Positions 26,101 to 34,869 of a DNA stretch of 64,000 nucleotides are shown here, piece by piece. Under the pieces are notes generated by a model, which was given only the letters and a program-made list of their open reading frames with translations, ran no database searches and was not told the DNA's origin. The stretch comes from Oligosphaera ethanolica (lineage in GTDB: Bacteria > Verrucomicrobiota > Lentisphaeria > Oligosphaerales > Oligosphaeraceae). Within the stretch, counting starts at the first letter, position 1; every line of letters begins with the position of its first letter. Position numbers and translations under genes: made by a program. Location of the stretch: NCBI RefSeq assembly GCF_030814695.1, contig NZ_JAUSVL010000001.1, positions 3,942,227 through 4,006,226 of the forward strand. The letters run 5' to 3'.

Positions 26101-26842
26101 CGAGGGTGACGCTGGGGCCGCTGCCGGCTTTAACAGCGAAATACTCCGAGCAGATGCTCATCGCATGCACGAGATGATCCGTTTGGGAACTGGTGCCTTT
26201 TATCCTCCCATGGCCGACACCGCCTTGCCGCACTATCAGTTACGCCTGGCGTTGGCCTGCGTTGGCGAGCAGACCTTAACGGGTGAGAATGACGAAACCT
26301 TCATGCAGGTCGTCGAGTCTGAAGGGATGCGCTGGTCGTTGACTGGTGGCGATACGATCTATGAGTGGTTGCTGAGGCGTTGCGCGGCGGATATTGAGTC
26401 CGGTGATCTGGCGGCAGCGGTAGGCCGGGTGCGCTGGGCTTTGGGTTTGCCTCACAGTTGTTTGTTTTCCTACTATGGACGTCTGCACTTATTGATGGCT
26501 GGACTACACAATCTGGCCGGCCAGAGCTGCGGACACATTAATGCCCACGCCACTTTACAATCCGCGACGGTGGCATCCGAGACGGAAAAGCGGCTGATTC
26601 GGTTGGTGTATTATGAGCGTGATGGTGGTCGCAGTCTGCAGGCCCAGTTGGGCTATGGCCATTACGGGCATTTTTGTGTTCCCTGGCTTGAGGTGAGCCA
26701 TCGTCTGGGACGTGGTGAGAAGGTCGATGATCTTGAACAGCGTTTCAGCAGATTGCCCCTGCCGATGGCCGAGCGCAGGCTGGTCGCCAGCTTGAGCGTG
26801 TTCCAACGTGAAAGACAGGCACAGCTTGCCGCTGAGAAATAA
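23168..26842 (+). CDS. Membrane-bound Ser/Thr protein kinase with large extracytoplasmic domain
   Basis: Hanks-type kinase of 1224 residues. The cytoplasmic kinase domain (about 20-280) has the Gly-rich loop GRGAMAVVYLA, the ATP-binding Lys50 (PVALKVL), the catalytic loop THGDIKPENIM (Gly in place of the usual Arg of HRD), the DFG motif (LADFGLAKVEG) and the APPE segment (APPELIRGERG). One TM helix follows at about 336-356 (TMFILALALSIGTVFL), then a Gly/Pro/Ala linker (about 365-475), then about 740 residues of helical sequence of no family I recognise, predicted periplasmic. Start: ATG at 23168 with AGAGG upstream; 23180 is an alternative. It is followed after 57 bp by mcsA, so it may share transcription with the proteostasis genes. 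Confidence 0.9.
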   Translation: MATGMAKEPRQLMAGTVINGYRVERELGRGAMAVVYLATQLDLERPVALKVLSAELAADAEFVARFFNEARAAASMSHPHIVQAYDAGIAEGGIYYFCMEFVDGETLLQRLNRQTRLDAQTCVAMALDIADALNFGWQRQKFTHGDIKPENIMINSHEQAKLADFGLAKVEGHDYDGTDIMLTPLYAPPELIRGERGRKDCRSDIYAFGATLYHALAGTPPYPGDNAQVVLQRHLKEPLEPLRQRYPKAPQWFSDLIGRMLEKDPAKRPQSWGEVIEGLKKVQSGLLLLKTDDGSADGPVLKKAKVVRVVDGKGGALPRIATPQERKAAKRTSQGVVTMFILALALSIGTVFLKRHVEQRKTGGVPGVSGAAGAVSEAVPPKQALVPVKPGGSVAAAQPETGVTGGADAQPGAAGTTAVAPTPGVADTGVDPGPAPGAEAGAGVVPGTATPDAPGAVAAAPAASVFTLRVPEVSIPIDMTASQQQADAMIDAAWCLNSMRYDFTSATPVEPLLKVVNEWLSSHPQPNDVTPLMVYLRDMALPALADGKAQLVTNKAKVLGRTLTGKRERQFMLQDITYEKIEVQELMPNGHIVRALSWQEFFAEGLVDELFKEAFYARERDPQQWRPYLTYLAFTNQPRALTALVPANPRNEEERHWKMVLFLFEMASGRKLDVLKGWQDLRQSCRLGLSFNAYRLASELRGSRNNSVTTAFADVLDALILRCGEAVPEVQAAALVQRAQQQLRLDPLAALDLCLLAKARGGAGNFPEKSKLEDIQNEALVALASAMDSNELDEWDAVPFVLGGRSKPVPHRRYAANLLMTQSEGPKSMLRVALPGLRTVSLLEMGDWVQASKLIEDKQVTALLERPAMFSYPVLFGRALLAMRYGLDPVATDNAAVALTQLPLGFESLASMYTYAPKYALLSRRADREFLYRFRTLRPGLDLKGADVTRRRLQYLDLSLCLESSRRKDAMDALYAIAEGDAGAAAGFNSEILRADAHRMHEMIRLGTGAFYPPMADTALPHYQLRLALACVGEQTLTGENDETFMQVVESEGMRWSLTGGDTIYEWLLRRCAADIESGDLAAAVGRVRWALGLPHSCLFSYYGRLHLLMAGLHNLAGQSCGHINAHATLQSATVASETEKRLIRLVYYERDGGRSLQAQLGYGHYGHFCVPWLEVSHRLGRGEKVDDLEQRFSRLPLPMAERRLVASLSVFQRERQAQLAAEK

Positions 26843-26899
26843 TCCACCGCAGCCCGGTAATATGCCAGCTGGTGGTGATAACAGTAAGGGATGATGATC

Positions 26900-27451
26900 A
26901 TGTTGTGCGATCGCTGCCATAAACGAGAAGCTTGCGTGCACATTCAGGAAGTGCGTGCTGATGGCAAACGGTCCCTCAATCTCTGCGCCGCTTGTGCACT
27001 GGAGCAATACAGTGATAAAGACCGCAAGCTGCAGGATTTTTTGGGGGTGCTGACGGCTATTTCCCGGCAGCTTGGGGCCGCCGACGCCGAACCCGGCGTT
27101 GCCCAGCCGGAGCTGAGCTGCACGAAGTGCGGTAAGGGCCTGGCAGAACTCAAAAAGAGCTGGGTGCTTGGCTGTGACCATTGTGTGACGGCCTTCCGGG
27201 AGCAGTTGCGGGAGCAGATTGCCAAGCTGCAGCATTTGTCCCTGAGCTGCGGGGAAAGCGGCGTGCCGGGCAATGCTGACGGCGACGACAGCCGGCCAGC
27301 GCCGCCGTCGGCACCATCGGCGACGCTGTCATGCCTGCGCCGAGATCTGCAAGTGGCCGTGCAGCGCGAGAACTACGAGGAAGCGGCCCGCCTGCGCGAT
27401 CGCATTGAGACACTGCTGCAGCATGCCAGCGACAAGGAGTCTGGCAGCTGA
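26900..27451 (+). CDS. mcsA: McsA-like zinc-finger/UVR-motif protein
   Basis: Adaptor and activator of the McsB arginine kinase in Bacillota. The 183-residue product has paired CxxC zinc-binding sites in the N-terminal half (CDRCHKRE, LCAACALE, CTKCGKGL, GCDHCVTAF) and a C-terminal UVR motif (LQVAVQRENYEEAARLRDRIE) used for contacts with UVR-containing partners. I chose the ATG at 26900 because AAGGG ends 9 bp before it; 26891 and 26894 are too close to that site. Its stop overlaps the mcsB start (TGATG), indicating translational coupling. Confidence 0.85.
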   Translation: MLCDRCHKREACVHIQEVRADGKRSLNLCAACALEQYSDKDRKLQDFLGVLTAISRQLGAADAEPGVAQPELSCTKCGKGLAELKKSWVLGCDHCVTAFREQLREQIAKLQHLSLSCGESGVPGNADGDDSRPAPPSAPSATLSCLRRDLQVAVQRENYEEAARLRDRIETLLQHASDKESGS

Positions 27452-28518
27452 TGGGCACAAGCATCTTTCGCGAATGGGCAGCCCGGCAGCCGTGGTGGCT
27501 GCCGGAGACAGCTGAGCACCCCCGCGTCATCTTGGCCAGCAAGGTCACTCTGGCCCGCAATTTGCGCGGACTGCGTTTCCCCCCTTTTGGTGGTGACGCC
27601 GCCACGGCGGAGCGTGCCTGTTATCTGGTCAAGGATCTGTTGTCGCAGTCGGAAGTCCTGCTTGACACCCTGGAGCTGGAACCGCGGGCGATGCCGCCGG
27701 AGCAGCGCCTTTTTCTGGTCGAGCGGGGACTTCTGCGGCATGAGTTTGTGCATGGTGCCAGCGATAGCCTGGCCTTTGTGGCGCTGGACGAGCGCCGCAG
27801 TTTTGTGATCAACGACACCGACCATCTCCGGGCCAGTATCATGGCTGATGGTTTGGCGGTGCTGCCCTTGCAGGAGCAGGTCGCGGCGCTGGCAGCGCGG
27901 CTGGCCTTGCGCGCTGATTTCAGCATGGACAAGGAGTTCGGGCACGTCACGGCCCAGGCCAGCGAGTTGGGCACCGGCGTGGTGTTCAGCGTCTTGATGC
28001 ATCTGCCGGCGATGAAAATGCGTGGGTATCTGCCGGCGGCGGCCCAGGCTGCGGAGATGATGGGCATCAAACTCATGCCGGTCTTTGAAAAGCAGGATGA
28101 ACAAGTCGCGGCGCTGTACCAGCTGCGGAACCTTCGCACCATGGGGTGGTCGGAGAGGCTGGCCGCCGAACGCGTGCAGCAGTTTGCCACGCGTTTGTGC
28201 TGGCATGAAGACAACGCGCGCGACACATTGCTCAGCGGTGGCAGCCTGAAGCTCTGTGATAGCGTCGGTCGCGCGCGTGGCGTCCTCAAGGGCGCTTTTA
28301 TGCTTAGTGCGCCGGAGGCTCGCGAATTGCTTTCGCGCCTGTGGCTTGGGGCCGAAGGCGGTCTGCTCAAGCAGTTTAGTACTGCCGATCGTATCTGCCG
28401 GGCGTTGGCCCTATCAGGGGACAGCAGCTTGGGGTATTTGCTTGGGCCGGGCGCGTCGGAAACCGATAAGGCCATGCTGCGTGCCCGCTGGCTGAAGCAG
28501 ATTCTCGACTGGGAATGA
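27451..28518 (+). CDS. mcsB: McsB-like phosphagen-kinase-fold protein, probably catalytically altered
   Basis: Homologue of protein-arginine kinase McsB, which marks proteins for ClpC. At 355 residues it is full length and alignable end to end, but key motifs differ from the Bacillus enzyme: SSRIRLARN reads ASKVTLARN (Lys31, Thr33), the catalytic NEEDHxR reads NDTDHLR (121-127), CPTNVGTGLRAS reads AQASELGTGVVFS (168-180; Cys and Arg lost), and the YGEGSEAVGN loop is not recognisable. MHLPAM and the C-terminal RSYGVL-like RARGVL region are retained. This suggests a pseudokinase or changed chemistry. Position between mcsA and clpC supports a role in ClpC regulation. Confidence 0.8.
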   Translation: MGTSIFREWAARQPWWLPETAEHPRVILASKVTLARNLRGLRFPPFGGDAATAERACYLVKDLLSQSEVLLDTLELEPRAMPPEQRLFLVERGLLRHEFVHGASDSLAFVALDERRSFVINDTDHLRASIMADGLAVLPLQEQVAALAARLALRADFSMDKEFGHVTAQASELGTGVVFSVLMHLPAMKMRGYLPAAAQAAEMMGIKLMPVFEKQDEQVAALYQLRNLRTMGWSERLAAERVQQFATRLCWHEDNARDTLLSGGSLKLCDSVGRARGVLKGAFMLSAPEARELLSRLWLGAEGGLLKQFSTADRICRALALSGDSSLGYLLGPGASETDKAMLRARWLKQILDWE

Positions 28519-28661
28519 TGTCAGACAAGTGCTCGTTGGGTAGTTATAGTAATAGCATGGAAACACGCCGGCGCCCGAAGCGCGGCAATAGCAGAGACTC
28601 GTTGACAGGGCCCAGCGGCAGGTCAGCGTGGTTTGGTGTTTTGGCAGATGACTGGAGCAAG

Positions 28662-28681
28662 CGCCGGAATGTATTCCGGCG
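28662..28681. promoter_or_regulatory. 20-bp palindrome upstream of clpC
   Basis: CGCCGGAAT, GT, ATTCCGGCG: a perfect 9-bp inverted repeat ending 24 bp before the clpC ATG. It could be an operator or an RNA hairpin in the leader. It does not match the CtsR direct repeat or CIRCE. Confidence 0.45.
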
Positions 28682-28705
28682 ATACAGACTGGATTGGTGA
28701 CGACA

Positions 28706-31249
28706 ATGGCAGATCAGAATGATTTAACCAAGCGGTTTACGCCGCGGGCTCTGCAGGTGCTGGGTCTGGCTGAGAAGGAGGCCCGGCGTTTAGGGCACAA
28801 CTATCTCGGCACTGAGCACATCCTGCTGGGCATTATCCAGCTGGGGCAGGGCGCTGGCATCTCGACCTTGCTGGCTAAGGGTTTGACCTTGGACAGCGTG
28901 CGCAAGGAAGTGTCCCTGCTCAGCAGCAATCCCGCCAGCGACACTCAGGCGTTGGACAAGGACATGCCCTACACGGCTGGCGTCAAGCGGGTCTTTGAAC
29001 TGGCCCTGCACGAGGCCAAGGCCCTGAATTACCACTATGTAGGCATTGAGCATTTGCTGCTCGGGCTGCTTAGCGACGACCAGGGTGTCGCCTCAAAAGT
29101 ACTTCGCTCGCTGGATATCGATGCCGACGGCCTGCGGCGGGACATTCTTAAGGAACTCGACCCCAATTATCTCCCCGCTAGCGCGCAGGCCGATGGCGGC
29201 GAAGAGGGCGGCGATATCCCGGGAACGCCGCCGATGGATCGTGCCGAGGCCGAGACGCCGGTGGAGAAGATGGCCGCCTTGAAGGCTTTTGGCCGCAACC
29301 TGACCGACATGGCCGCCGCCGGTGGTCTGGATCCGGTTATCGGGCGGGCGAAGGAGATTGAGCGGGTCATTCAGATCTTGTGTCGGCGCACGAAGAACAA
29401 CCCGGTGTTGATCGGTGAAGCTGGCGTGGGCAAGACGGCGATTGTCGAGGGCCTGGCGCAGGCGATCAGCACGGGCGAAGTGCCGGATCTGTTGCGCAAC
29501 CGCATGGTTATCGCCTTAGACCTCACGCTGCTGGTCGCCGGCACCAAATACCGTGGTCAGTTCGAGGAGCGCCTCAAGGCAGTGATGGAAGAAGTGCGGC
29601 GTTCCGGCCGGGTCATTCTCTTCCTGGACGAGCTGCACACCATTGTCGGCGCTGGCGGCGCCGAGGGCGCAATGGACGCCTCAAATATCCTTAAGCCGGC
29701 GCTGTCGCGCGGGGAGATCCAGTGCATTGGCGCGACGACGATGAACGAGTACCGCAAGAGCATAGAGAAAGACTCGGCGCTGGAACGGCGCTTCCAGTCC
29801 GTGATTGTCCAGCCGCCGACGGTTGCTGAGACGGAGCAAATCTTGCAGGGCTTGGCGCCGCGTTACGAAGCGCATCACCACGTCAGCTATAGTCCTGAGG
29901 CCCTACACAGCGCGGTAATGCTTGCTGAACGCTACATCCCAGCGCGATATCAGCCGGACAAAGCGATTGACGTCATTGACGAAGCCGGCTCGCGTCTGCG
30001 TTTGCGCACCATGGTGCGACCGCCGGATTTGAGCGCGTTGGAAGCCGAGAGCAAGACCTTGACGGACGCGAAGATAGCGGCGGTGGAGTCGCAGCAGTTC
30101 GAAACGGCCGCGAAGTTGCGCGACCAGGAACGGACCCTGAATCGGCGTCTTGAGGAGCTCAAGGCGGACTGGGAGAAGGAACGTGATAAGCACGTCGTGG
30201 TGGTAACTCCCGAGGACATGCGCGTCGTGGTGTCCAGCATGACGGGCGTGCCCCTGACGCGCATGGCTGAAGAGGAATCTGCCAAGTTGCTGAAGATGGA
30301 AGAGACGCTTGGCGGGATCGTCGTCGGCCAGAGTGAGGCCGTGCGGCGGATCAGCCTGGCTTTGCGTCGTTCGCGGGCAGAGCTGAAGGATCCGCGGCGG
30401 CCGATCGGATCTTTTATTTTTCTGGGCCCGACGGGCGTGGGCAAGACCTTCCTGGCCAAGGCATTGGCGGAGTTCATGTTCGGTGATGCGGAGGCGCTGA
30501 TCCGCATGGACATGTCGGAGTACATGGAGAAATTCAACGTCAGCCGGATGGTCGGTTCCCCCCCGGGCTATGTCGGTTACGAAGAGGGCGGCCAGCTCAC
30601 CGAGCGGGTGCGACGCCGGCCGTACTCCGTGGTCCTCTTTGATGAAATTGAGAAGGCCCATCCCGATGTGAGCAACATGCTTCTGCAGATCCTTGAGGAA
30701 GGCGAGCTGACGGACAGCCTCGGCCACCGCATCAGCTTTCGCAATACCATCATTGTGATGACCTCGAATCTGGGTGCGGAAACCCTGGGCAAGCCCCAGT
30801 CGCTGGGCTTCGGCAGTGGCGGTACCGAGGATGAGAGCGCGCGCCAGGCGGCGGACTTCGAAAAAATGAAGGAACGCCTGGTTGAGAGCGCCAAGAAGCA
30901 TTTCCGGCCGGAGTTCATGAACCGCGTGGATGACGTGATTGTGTTCCGGACGCTGGGTCCGGTGGATCTGGCGCAGATCATCGGGCTTGAGGTCGGCAAG
31001 ATAGCTGAGCGTCTACGCCAGCGTGGTGGCGAGCTGGTGCTGAATGACGAGGCGACGCAGCGGCTGGTGGCCAAGGGTTACAAGCCCGAATATGGCGCGC
31101 GGCAGCTCCGGCGGACGGTCGAGCAGTACGTCGAAGACCCGCTGGCGGAATTGCTGTTGCGCGATAAACCCGACGGGCCTTTTGTGATTGACGTGAGCGC
31201 CGCCAGCGACGGCGATCACCTGGATTTCGCTTTGCGGCGGGACAAGTAA
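28706..31249 (+). CDS. clpC: ATP-dependent Clp protease ATP-binding subunit ClpC
   Basis: AAA+ unfoldase that feeds substrates to ClpP. The 847-residue product has the double Clp N-domain (1-150; [15 protein letters not shown]), D1 with Walker [10 protein letters not shown] (about 237) and [12 protein letters not shown], a middle domain with a UVR motif (about 455-490), D2 with GPTGVGKTF (about 573), and the LGF tripeptide loop (PQSLGFGSG) that docks onto ClpP. The ATG at 28706 is chosen over an upstream TTG. It lies 187 bp after mcsB, same strand, as in the Firmicutes ctsR-mcsA-mcsB-clpC operon but without ctsR. Confidence 0.96.
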   Translation: MADQNDLTKRFTPRALQVLGLAEKEARRLGHNYLGTEHILLGIIQLGQGAGISTLLAKGLTLDSVRKEVSLLSSNPASDTQALDKDMPYTAGVKRVFELALHEAKALNYHYVGIEHLLLGLLSDDQGVASKVLRSLDIDADGLRRDILKELDPNYLPASAQADGGEEGGDIPGTPPMDRAEAETPVEKMAALKAFGRNLTDMAAAGGLDPVIGRAKEIERVIQILCRRTKNNPVLIGEAGVGKTAIVEGLAQAISTGEVPDLLRNRMVIALDLTLLVAGTKYRGQFEERLKAVMEEVRRSGRVILFLDELHTIVGAGGAEGAMDASNILKPALSRGEIQCIGATTMNEYRKSIEKDSALERRFQSVIVQPPTVAETEQILQGLAPRYEAHHHVSYSPEALHSAVMLAERYIPARYQPDKAIDVIDEAGSRLRLRTMVRPPDLSALEAESKTLTDAKIAAVESQQFETAAKLRDQERTLNRRLEELKADWEKERDKHVVVVTPEDMRVVVSSMTGVPLTRMAEEESAKLLKMEETLGGIVVGQSEAVRRISLALRRSRAELKDPRRPIGSFIFLGPTGVGKTFLAKALAEFMFGDAEALIRMDMSEYMEKFNVSRMVGSPPGYVGYEEGGQLTERVRRRPYSVVLFDEIEKAHPDVSNMLLQILEEGELTDSLGHRISFRNTIIVMTSNLGAETLGKPQSLGFGSGGTEDESARQAADFEKMKERLVESAKKHFRPEFMNRVDDVIVFRTLGPVDLAQIIGLEVGKIAERLRQRGGELVLNDEATQRLVAKGYKPEYGARQLRRTVEQYVEDPLAELLLRDKPDGPFVIDVSAASDGDHLDFALRRDK

Positions 31250-31367
31250 CGGGCGCGATGCCATTTGTCGCTGATTGTCATTTATTCTGGCTGCCGTGAC
31301 GTCGAGACGTTGCGGCGCCAAGTTTTTCCAGCTGACAGCAGATAGCTGTGTTGTGAAGAAATGAACT

Positions 31368-32114
31368 GTGGCCTATCAACTAACCATACGAAAGCAAGAC
31401 GCCCAGACTGGCAACGCGGTACTGCGTCGTCGCCGGGTGGTGACTTGCGACCAGCCTTGTCTGCGTTTGGGCGGCATTGGCTGCGATGTCGAGCTCGAAA
31501 ATGAAGACGGCGAGCTCCTGCGCTTGGAAACCGCTGCGGACGGCGTGACGCGATTGCTCTCCGATCGTTTGCGGGAGCTGCGGATTGGTCATGAGCAACG
31601 GCTCATACCAGTAACCTTGACCAGCGGTGACGACATTGGGGCGGGTTCCTGGTCATTGCGCTACTACGTGAGCAAGCCGGCGCCGGGCTTGTCCTGGCAG
31701 GGCACGGCCCTGGCCCGGTTTTCGTTGCTGGCAGTGCTGTTGGTCCTTTTGGCGCAGCTTTTTACGGTGGCGGTGCTGCCCCAGCTGGTGGTCCGCGCGG
31801 ATCCCAGCGGTAGCGCAGTGGCTCGCCAGCGGGTCGCCGAGATGCTTGACACGCTGCGTCGGCGCGCCGGTGCAGTTGCGACCGACGATCCTTTGCAGAT
31901 GTACCTGGCGGCAGCGATCCGCGATGAGCTTGACGCCCGGGCCCGATACCTCCGGCAGTACGACGACGACATGAGCCGCAGCCAGCGCCGGGAGATGCTG
32001 GCTGACTTGCAGCGCCTGTCCTATCTGCTGGAACGCGTGGAGGCTGGCGCGGTGCTGACGCCGCTGCCGCTGCCGGCCGTGAACTCGGGCGTGGAGCATT
32101 TATTGCGACGATAA
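31368..32114 (+). CDS. Single-pass membrane protein with FHA-like N-terminal region
   Basis: A 248-residue protein starting at a GTG. Residues 1-105 look beta-rich with spacing reminiscent of forkhead-associated domains (PCLRLGGIGCDVEL, LEDGE-like turn, SGDDIGAGSWSLRYYV), though the canonical Arg/Ser/His signature is not clear. One TM helix follows at about 118-140 (FSLLAVLLVLLAQLFTVAVLP), then a charged helical C-terminal part of about 100 residues. It lies between clpC and the LPS gene run. A link to the Ser/Thr kinase in this region (FHA domains bind phosphothreonine) is only a hypothesis. Confidence 0.55.
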   Translation: MAYQLTIRKQDAQTGNAVLRRRRVVTCDQPCLRLGGIGCDVELENEDGELLRLETAADGVTRLLSDRLRELRIGHEQRLIPVTLTSGDDIGAGSWSLRYYVSKPAPGLSWQGTALARFSLLAVLLVLLAQLFTVAVLPQLVVRADPSGSAVARQRVAEMLDTLRRRAGAVATDDPLQMYLAAAIRDELDARARYLRQYDDDMSRSQRREMLADLQRLSYLLERVEAGAVLTPLPLPAVNSGVEHLLRR

Positions 32115-32135
32115 GGTGGCGGTAGCACGCCGAAA

Positions 32136-33176
32136 ATGGACGATTGGGAACAGACAACAACTATGTCACACCGTGAACTGAGTCATTATGTCAGCGATTT
32201 TTCCCGTTATCGGGTGGCGGTTCTGGGCGATCTGATGATTGATCGCTATGTGTGGGGGCGCGCATCGCGCATATCCCAGGAAGCGCCGGTGCCGGTGGTT
32301 GCCGTGCAGCATGAGAACGCGGTGCCGGGCGGGGCGGCGAATGTCGCCCGGAACGTGGTGTCGCTGGGGGCCAAGGCGGAAGTGCTTGGCGTTGTCGGCG
32401 ATGATCATGACGGTCGCGAGTTGTGCCGTCTGCTGGGCGAGTGCCAGGTCGATACCAGCCAGGTGCTGGTCGTTCCCGGCCGACGTACGACGGTGAAGAC
32501 GCGAGTGCTGGCCGCGAATCAGCAAGTCGTGCGCATCGATTACGAAGACACGGAGGCGCTGCCGGCGGCGGCGTATCGGCAGCTGCTAGGCCGTTTGGAG
32601 CGCCGTCTGCAGAGTGGTGAGATTGACGCCTTGATCCTTGAGGATTATGCCAAAGGGGTCTTTACGCGGTCTTTCATCAAGGCGGCGATTGCCTTGGCCA
32701 ATCGCTATCAGGTGCTGGTGACGCTGGATCCCCATCCCAGCCACGGCTTCAATGTGAGCGGCTTGGCTCTGATGACACCCAATCGCGCGGAGGCCTTTGT
32801 GCTGGCGGGCATCGGCTACCAGCCTGGCATCAATGATCCTTGCCGGGACCGGCCTTTGCGGCGGGTTGGCGCGGCCCTGCAGCGCAAATGGCGGGTGTCC
32901 CAGCTGTTATTGACGTTGGGTGCCGAGGGCATGGCGCTGTTTGGCGCTGCTGGTGAAGACCCCGTGCACATTCCTACTCGGGCGCAGCAGGTCTTTGATG
33001 TGTCCGGCGCGGGCGATACTGTCATGGCCACGATGGTCCTGGCTTTGCTGGCTGGCGCACCGGCGTCCGCTGCGGCCACGATCGCCAATTACGCCGCGGG
33101 CGTCGTGGTCGGCATTGTCGGCACGGCGGCCATCGAAGCGGCCGTCCTGCGGCAACGCCTGCAGGAAGAAGAATAA
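32136..33176 (+). CDS. D-glycero-beta-D-manno-heptose-7-phosphate kinase (RfaE1/HldE kinase domain)
   Basis: PfkB/ribokinase-family sugar kinase of 346 residues. It has the HldE kinase start YRVAVLGDLMIDRYVWGRASRISQEAPVPVV, the GGAANVARNV substrate loop, and the C-terminal signature DVSGAGDTVMATM with the catalytic Asp and anion hole. It lacks the C-terminal nucleotidyltransferase domain of fused HldE, so only the phosphorylation step of ADP-heptose synthesis is represented. The ATG at 32136 is used; 32163 is equally possible. It heads the Kdo and LPS-export run, which fits inner-core LPS synthesis. Confidence 0.85.
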   Translation: MDDWEQTTTMSHRELSHYVSDFSRYRVAVLGDLMIDRYVWGRASRISQEAPVPVVAVQHENAVPGGAANVARNVVSLGAKAEVLGVVGDDHDGRELCRLLGECQVDTSQVLVVPGRRTTVKTRVLAANQQVVRIDYEDTEALPAAAYRQLLGRLERRLQSGEIDALILEDYAKGVFTRSFIKAAIALANRYQVLVTLDPHPSHGFNVSGLALMTPNRAEAFVLAGIGYQPGINDPCRDRPLRRVGAALQRKWRVSQLLLTLGAEGMALFGAAGEDPVHIPTRAQQVFDVSGAGDTVMATMVLALLAGAPASAAATIANYAAGVVVGIVGTAAIEAAVLRQRLQEEE

Positions 33177-33226
33177 GTGTTTTTCCGGGTGACGATTCAC
33201 AGCGACAAGAACAAGGAACCAAGAGT

Positions 33227-33967
33227 ATGACCGAGCGATGCGTAGCCGTCATTCCTGCCCGCTATGGCAGCAGCCGTTTTCCAGGCAAGCCCCTGGCGCT
33301 GATAGCGGGCAAGCCGATGATCCAGTGGTGTTATGAATCCACTCGCGCCTGCAAGGACTTCGCTGAGGTCATTGTGGCGACGGATGACGAACGCATCAGC
33401 GCGGCGGTCAGCGCCTTTGGCGGGCGGGCAGTGATGACGTCGCCGACGCACCAGACCGGCACGGATCGTATCGCCGAAGCCGTGGCCAAAATTGACGCCG
33501 ATCTGATCGTCAATGTTCAGGGCGACGAGCCGCTGATGTCGGCGCGAGTGCTCTCGCAGCTCATCGCGCTGATGCGCCAGTCATCGGCGGAGATGGGTAC
33601 GGCTGCGGTGCCCTTCACGGCGACGGACCGCGATCCGGCCGACGTCAATGCGGTGAAGGTGGTGGTGGATCGCCGCGGCCACGCGCTGTATTTCAGCCGC
33701 TCGCTCATACCCTATCCGCGGCAGGGCGGCACGGCGGTGACGCCGCTGTTGCACTGGGGCCTCTATGCCTACCGCCGCGATTTCCTCTACGATTTTGTGA
33801 CGTGGGAGCGCGGCAGCCTGGAGGGCTGCGAGATGCTGGAGCAGCTGCGGGCGTTGGAGAACGGCGCGCGCATATTGGTCCTGCAGACGACGGAGCGCAG
33901 CGTCGGCGTGGACGTGCCCGGCGATATCGCCGAGGTCGAAAAGCTGCTGCGGGAACGCAGTCGCTGA
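33227..33967 (+). CDS. kdsB: 3-deoxy-manno-octulosonate cytidylyltransferase
   Basis: Activates Kdo to CMP-Kdo using CTP. The 246-residue product has the nucleotide-binding start [17 protein letters not shown], the segment [15 protein letters not shown], and the metal/CTP loop [10 protein letters not shown], all KdsB hallmarks; [12 protein letters not shown] completes the family pattern. AAGGAA lies before the ATG. Next genes are kdsA and kdsC, so the last three steps of CMP-Kdo synthesis are clustered. Confidence 0.95.
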   Translation: MTERCVAVIPARYGSSRFPGKPLALIAGKPMIQWCYESTRACKDFAEVIVATDDERISAAVSAFGGRAVMTSPTHQTGTDRIAEAVAKIDADLIVNVQGDEPLMSARVLSQLIALMRQSSAEMGTAAVPFTATDRDPADVNAVKVVVDRRGHALYFSRSLIPYPRQGGTAVTPLLHWGLYAYRRDFLYDFVTWERGSLEGCEMLEQLRALENGARILVLQTTERSVGVDVPGDIAEVEKLLRERSR

Positions 33968-34047
33968 GCCCCCGAGCGCGTGAATGCCGGCTGCGCCGGC
34001 CGGTGCCGGTGAGAACAACGAGTGAGAGTGAATGTAAAGGACACGAC

Positions 34048-34869
34048 ATGCAAAAAGTATTTGAGCTGAGCAAGGGGATGATGATCGGCCCCGGCCAGCC
34101 CCTGGTAGTGATTGCCGGCCCCTGCGTAGTGGAGGCGCTGGACATCTGTCGGCGCATTGCGGAGACCGTGCAGGCCGCGTGCGCGGAGCTGGGTCTGTCT
34201 TACATCTTCAAGGCGTCGTTTGACAAGGCCAACCGCACGAGTATCGACTCCTATCGCGGCCAGGGCATGGACGAGGGCCTGGCGCTGCTAGCGCGCATCC
34301 GCGAGGAATTCGGTTGTCCGGTGCTGACCGACGTGCACGAGCCCGACCAGTGCGCGCTCGCTGCCGAGGTCGTTGATGTGCTGCAGATACCGGCCTTTCT
34401 GTGTCGCCAGACCGACCTGCTGGTCGCCGCGGCGGCTACGGGCCAGCCGGTGAATGTCAAGAAGGGCCAATTTCTGGCGCCGGAAGACATGGCGTCAGTG
34501 ATCAAAAAACTGGCCAGCACGGGCAATGAGCGCATCGCTTTGACGGAGCGCGGTGCGAGCTTCGGTTATCACAATCTGGTGGTGGACATGCGTTCGCTGG
34601 TGATCATGCGCGAGCTGGGCTGCCCGGTGATCTTCGATGCCACCCACGCCGTGCAGCTGCCTGGCGGCCGCGGCACGAGCTCCGGCGGCAACCGCGAATT
34701 TGTGGCGCCTTTGGCGCGCGCGGCGGCGGCGACCGGCATTGATGGACTGTTTTTGGAGACCCATCCCGAGCCGGAGAAGGCCCTGTCCGACGGCGCCAAT
34801 TCCCTGCGCCTGGACGACGTGCAGACACTTCTGGCCAAGATCAAGGAGATTCATGGACTGGTCAGCTAA
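34048..34869 (+). CDS. kdsA: 3-deoxy-8-phosphooctulonate synthase
   Basis: Condenses phosphoenolpyruvate and arabinose 5-phosphate to Kdo-8-phosphate. The 273-residue TIM-barrel protein has [21 protein letters not shown] (PEP/A5P-binding Lys and Asn-Arg), [16 protein letters not shown], and [12 protein letters not shown]. The start at 34048 has AAAGGA upstream; the open frame extends further upstream without coding character. It overlaps kdsC by 17 bp. Whether it is the metal-dependent or metal-independent type is undecided here. Confidence 0.95.
   Translation: MQKVFELSKGMMIGPGQPLVVIAGPCVVEALDICRRIAETVQAACAELGLSYIFKASFDKANRTSIDSYRGQGMDEGLALLARIREEFGCPVLTDVHEPDQCALAAEVVDVLQIPAFLCRQTDLLVAAAATGQPVNVKKGQFLAPEDMASVIKKLASTGNERIALTERGASFGYHNLVVDMRSLVIMRELGCPVIFDATHAVQLPGGRGTSSGGNREFVAPLARAAAATGIDGLFLETHPEPEKALSDGANSLRLDDVQTLLAKIKEIHGLVS

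Noticed and set aside
28602..28607. Perfect TTGACA as a clpC promoter
   Set aside because: No -10 box at 16-18 bp (the sequence there is AGCGTG-like), so I do not call a promoter.
28519..28705. CtsR box or CIRCE element before clpC
   Set aside because: Neither GGTCAAA-type direct repeats nor TTAGCACTC/GAGTGCTAA arms are present; only an unrelated palindrome.
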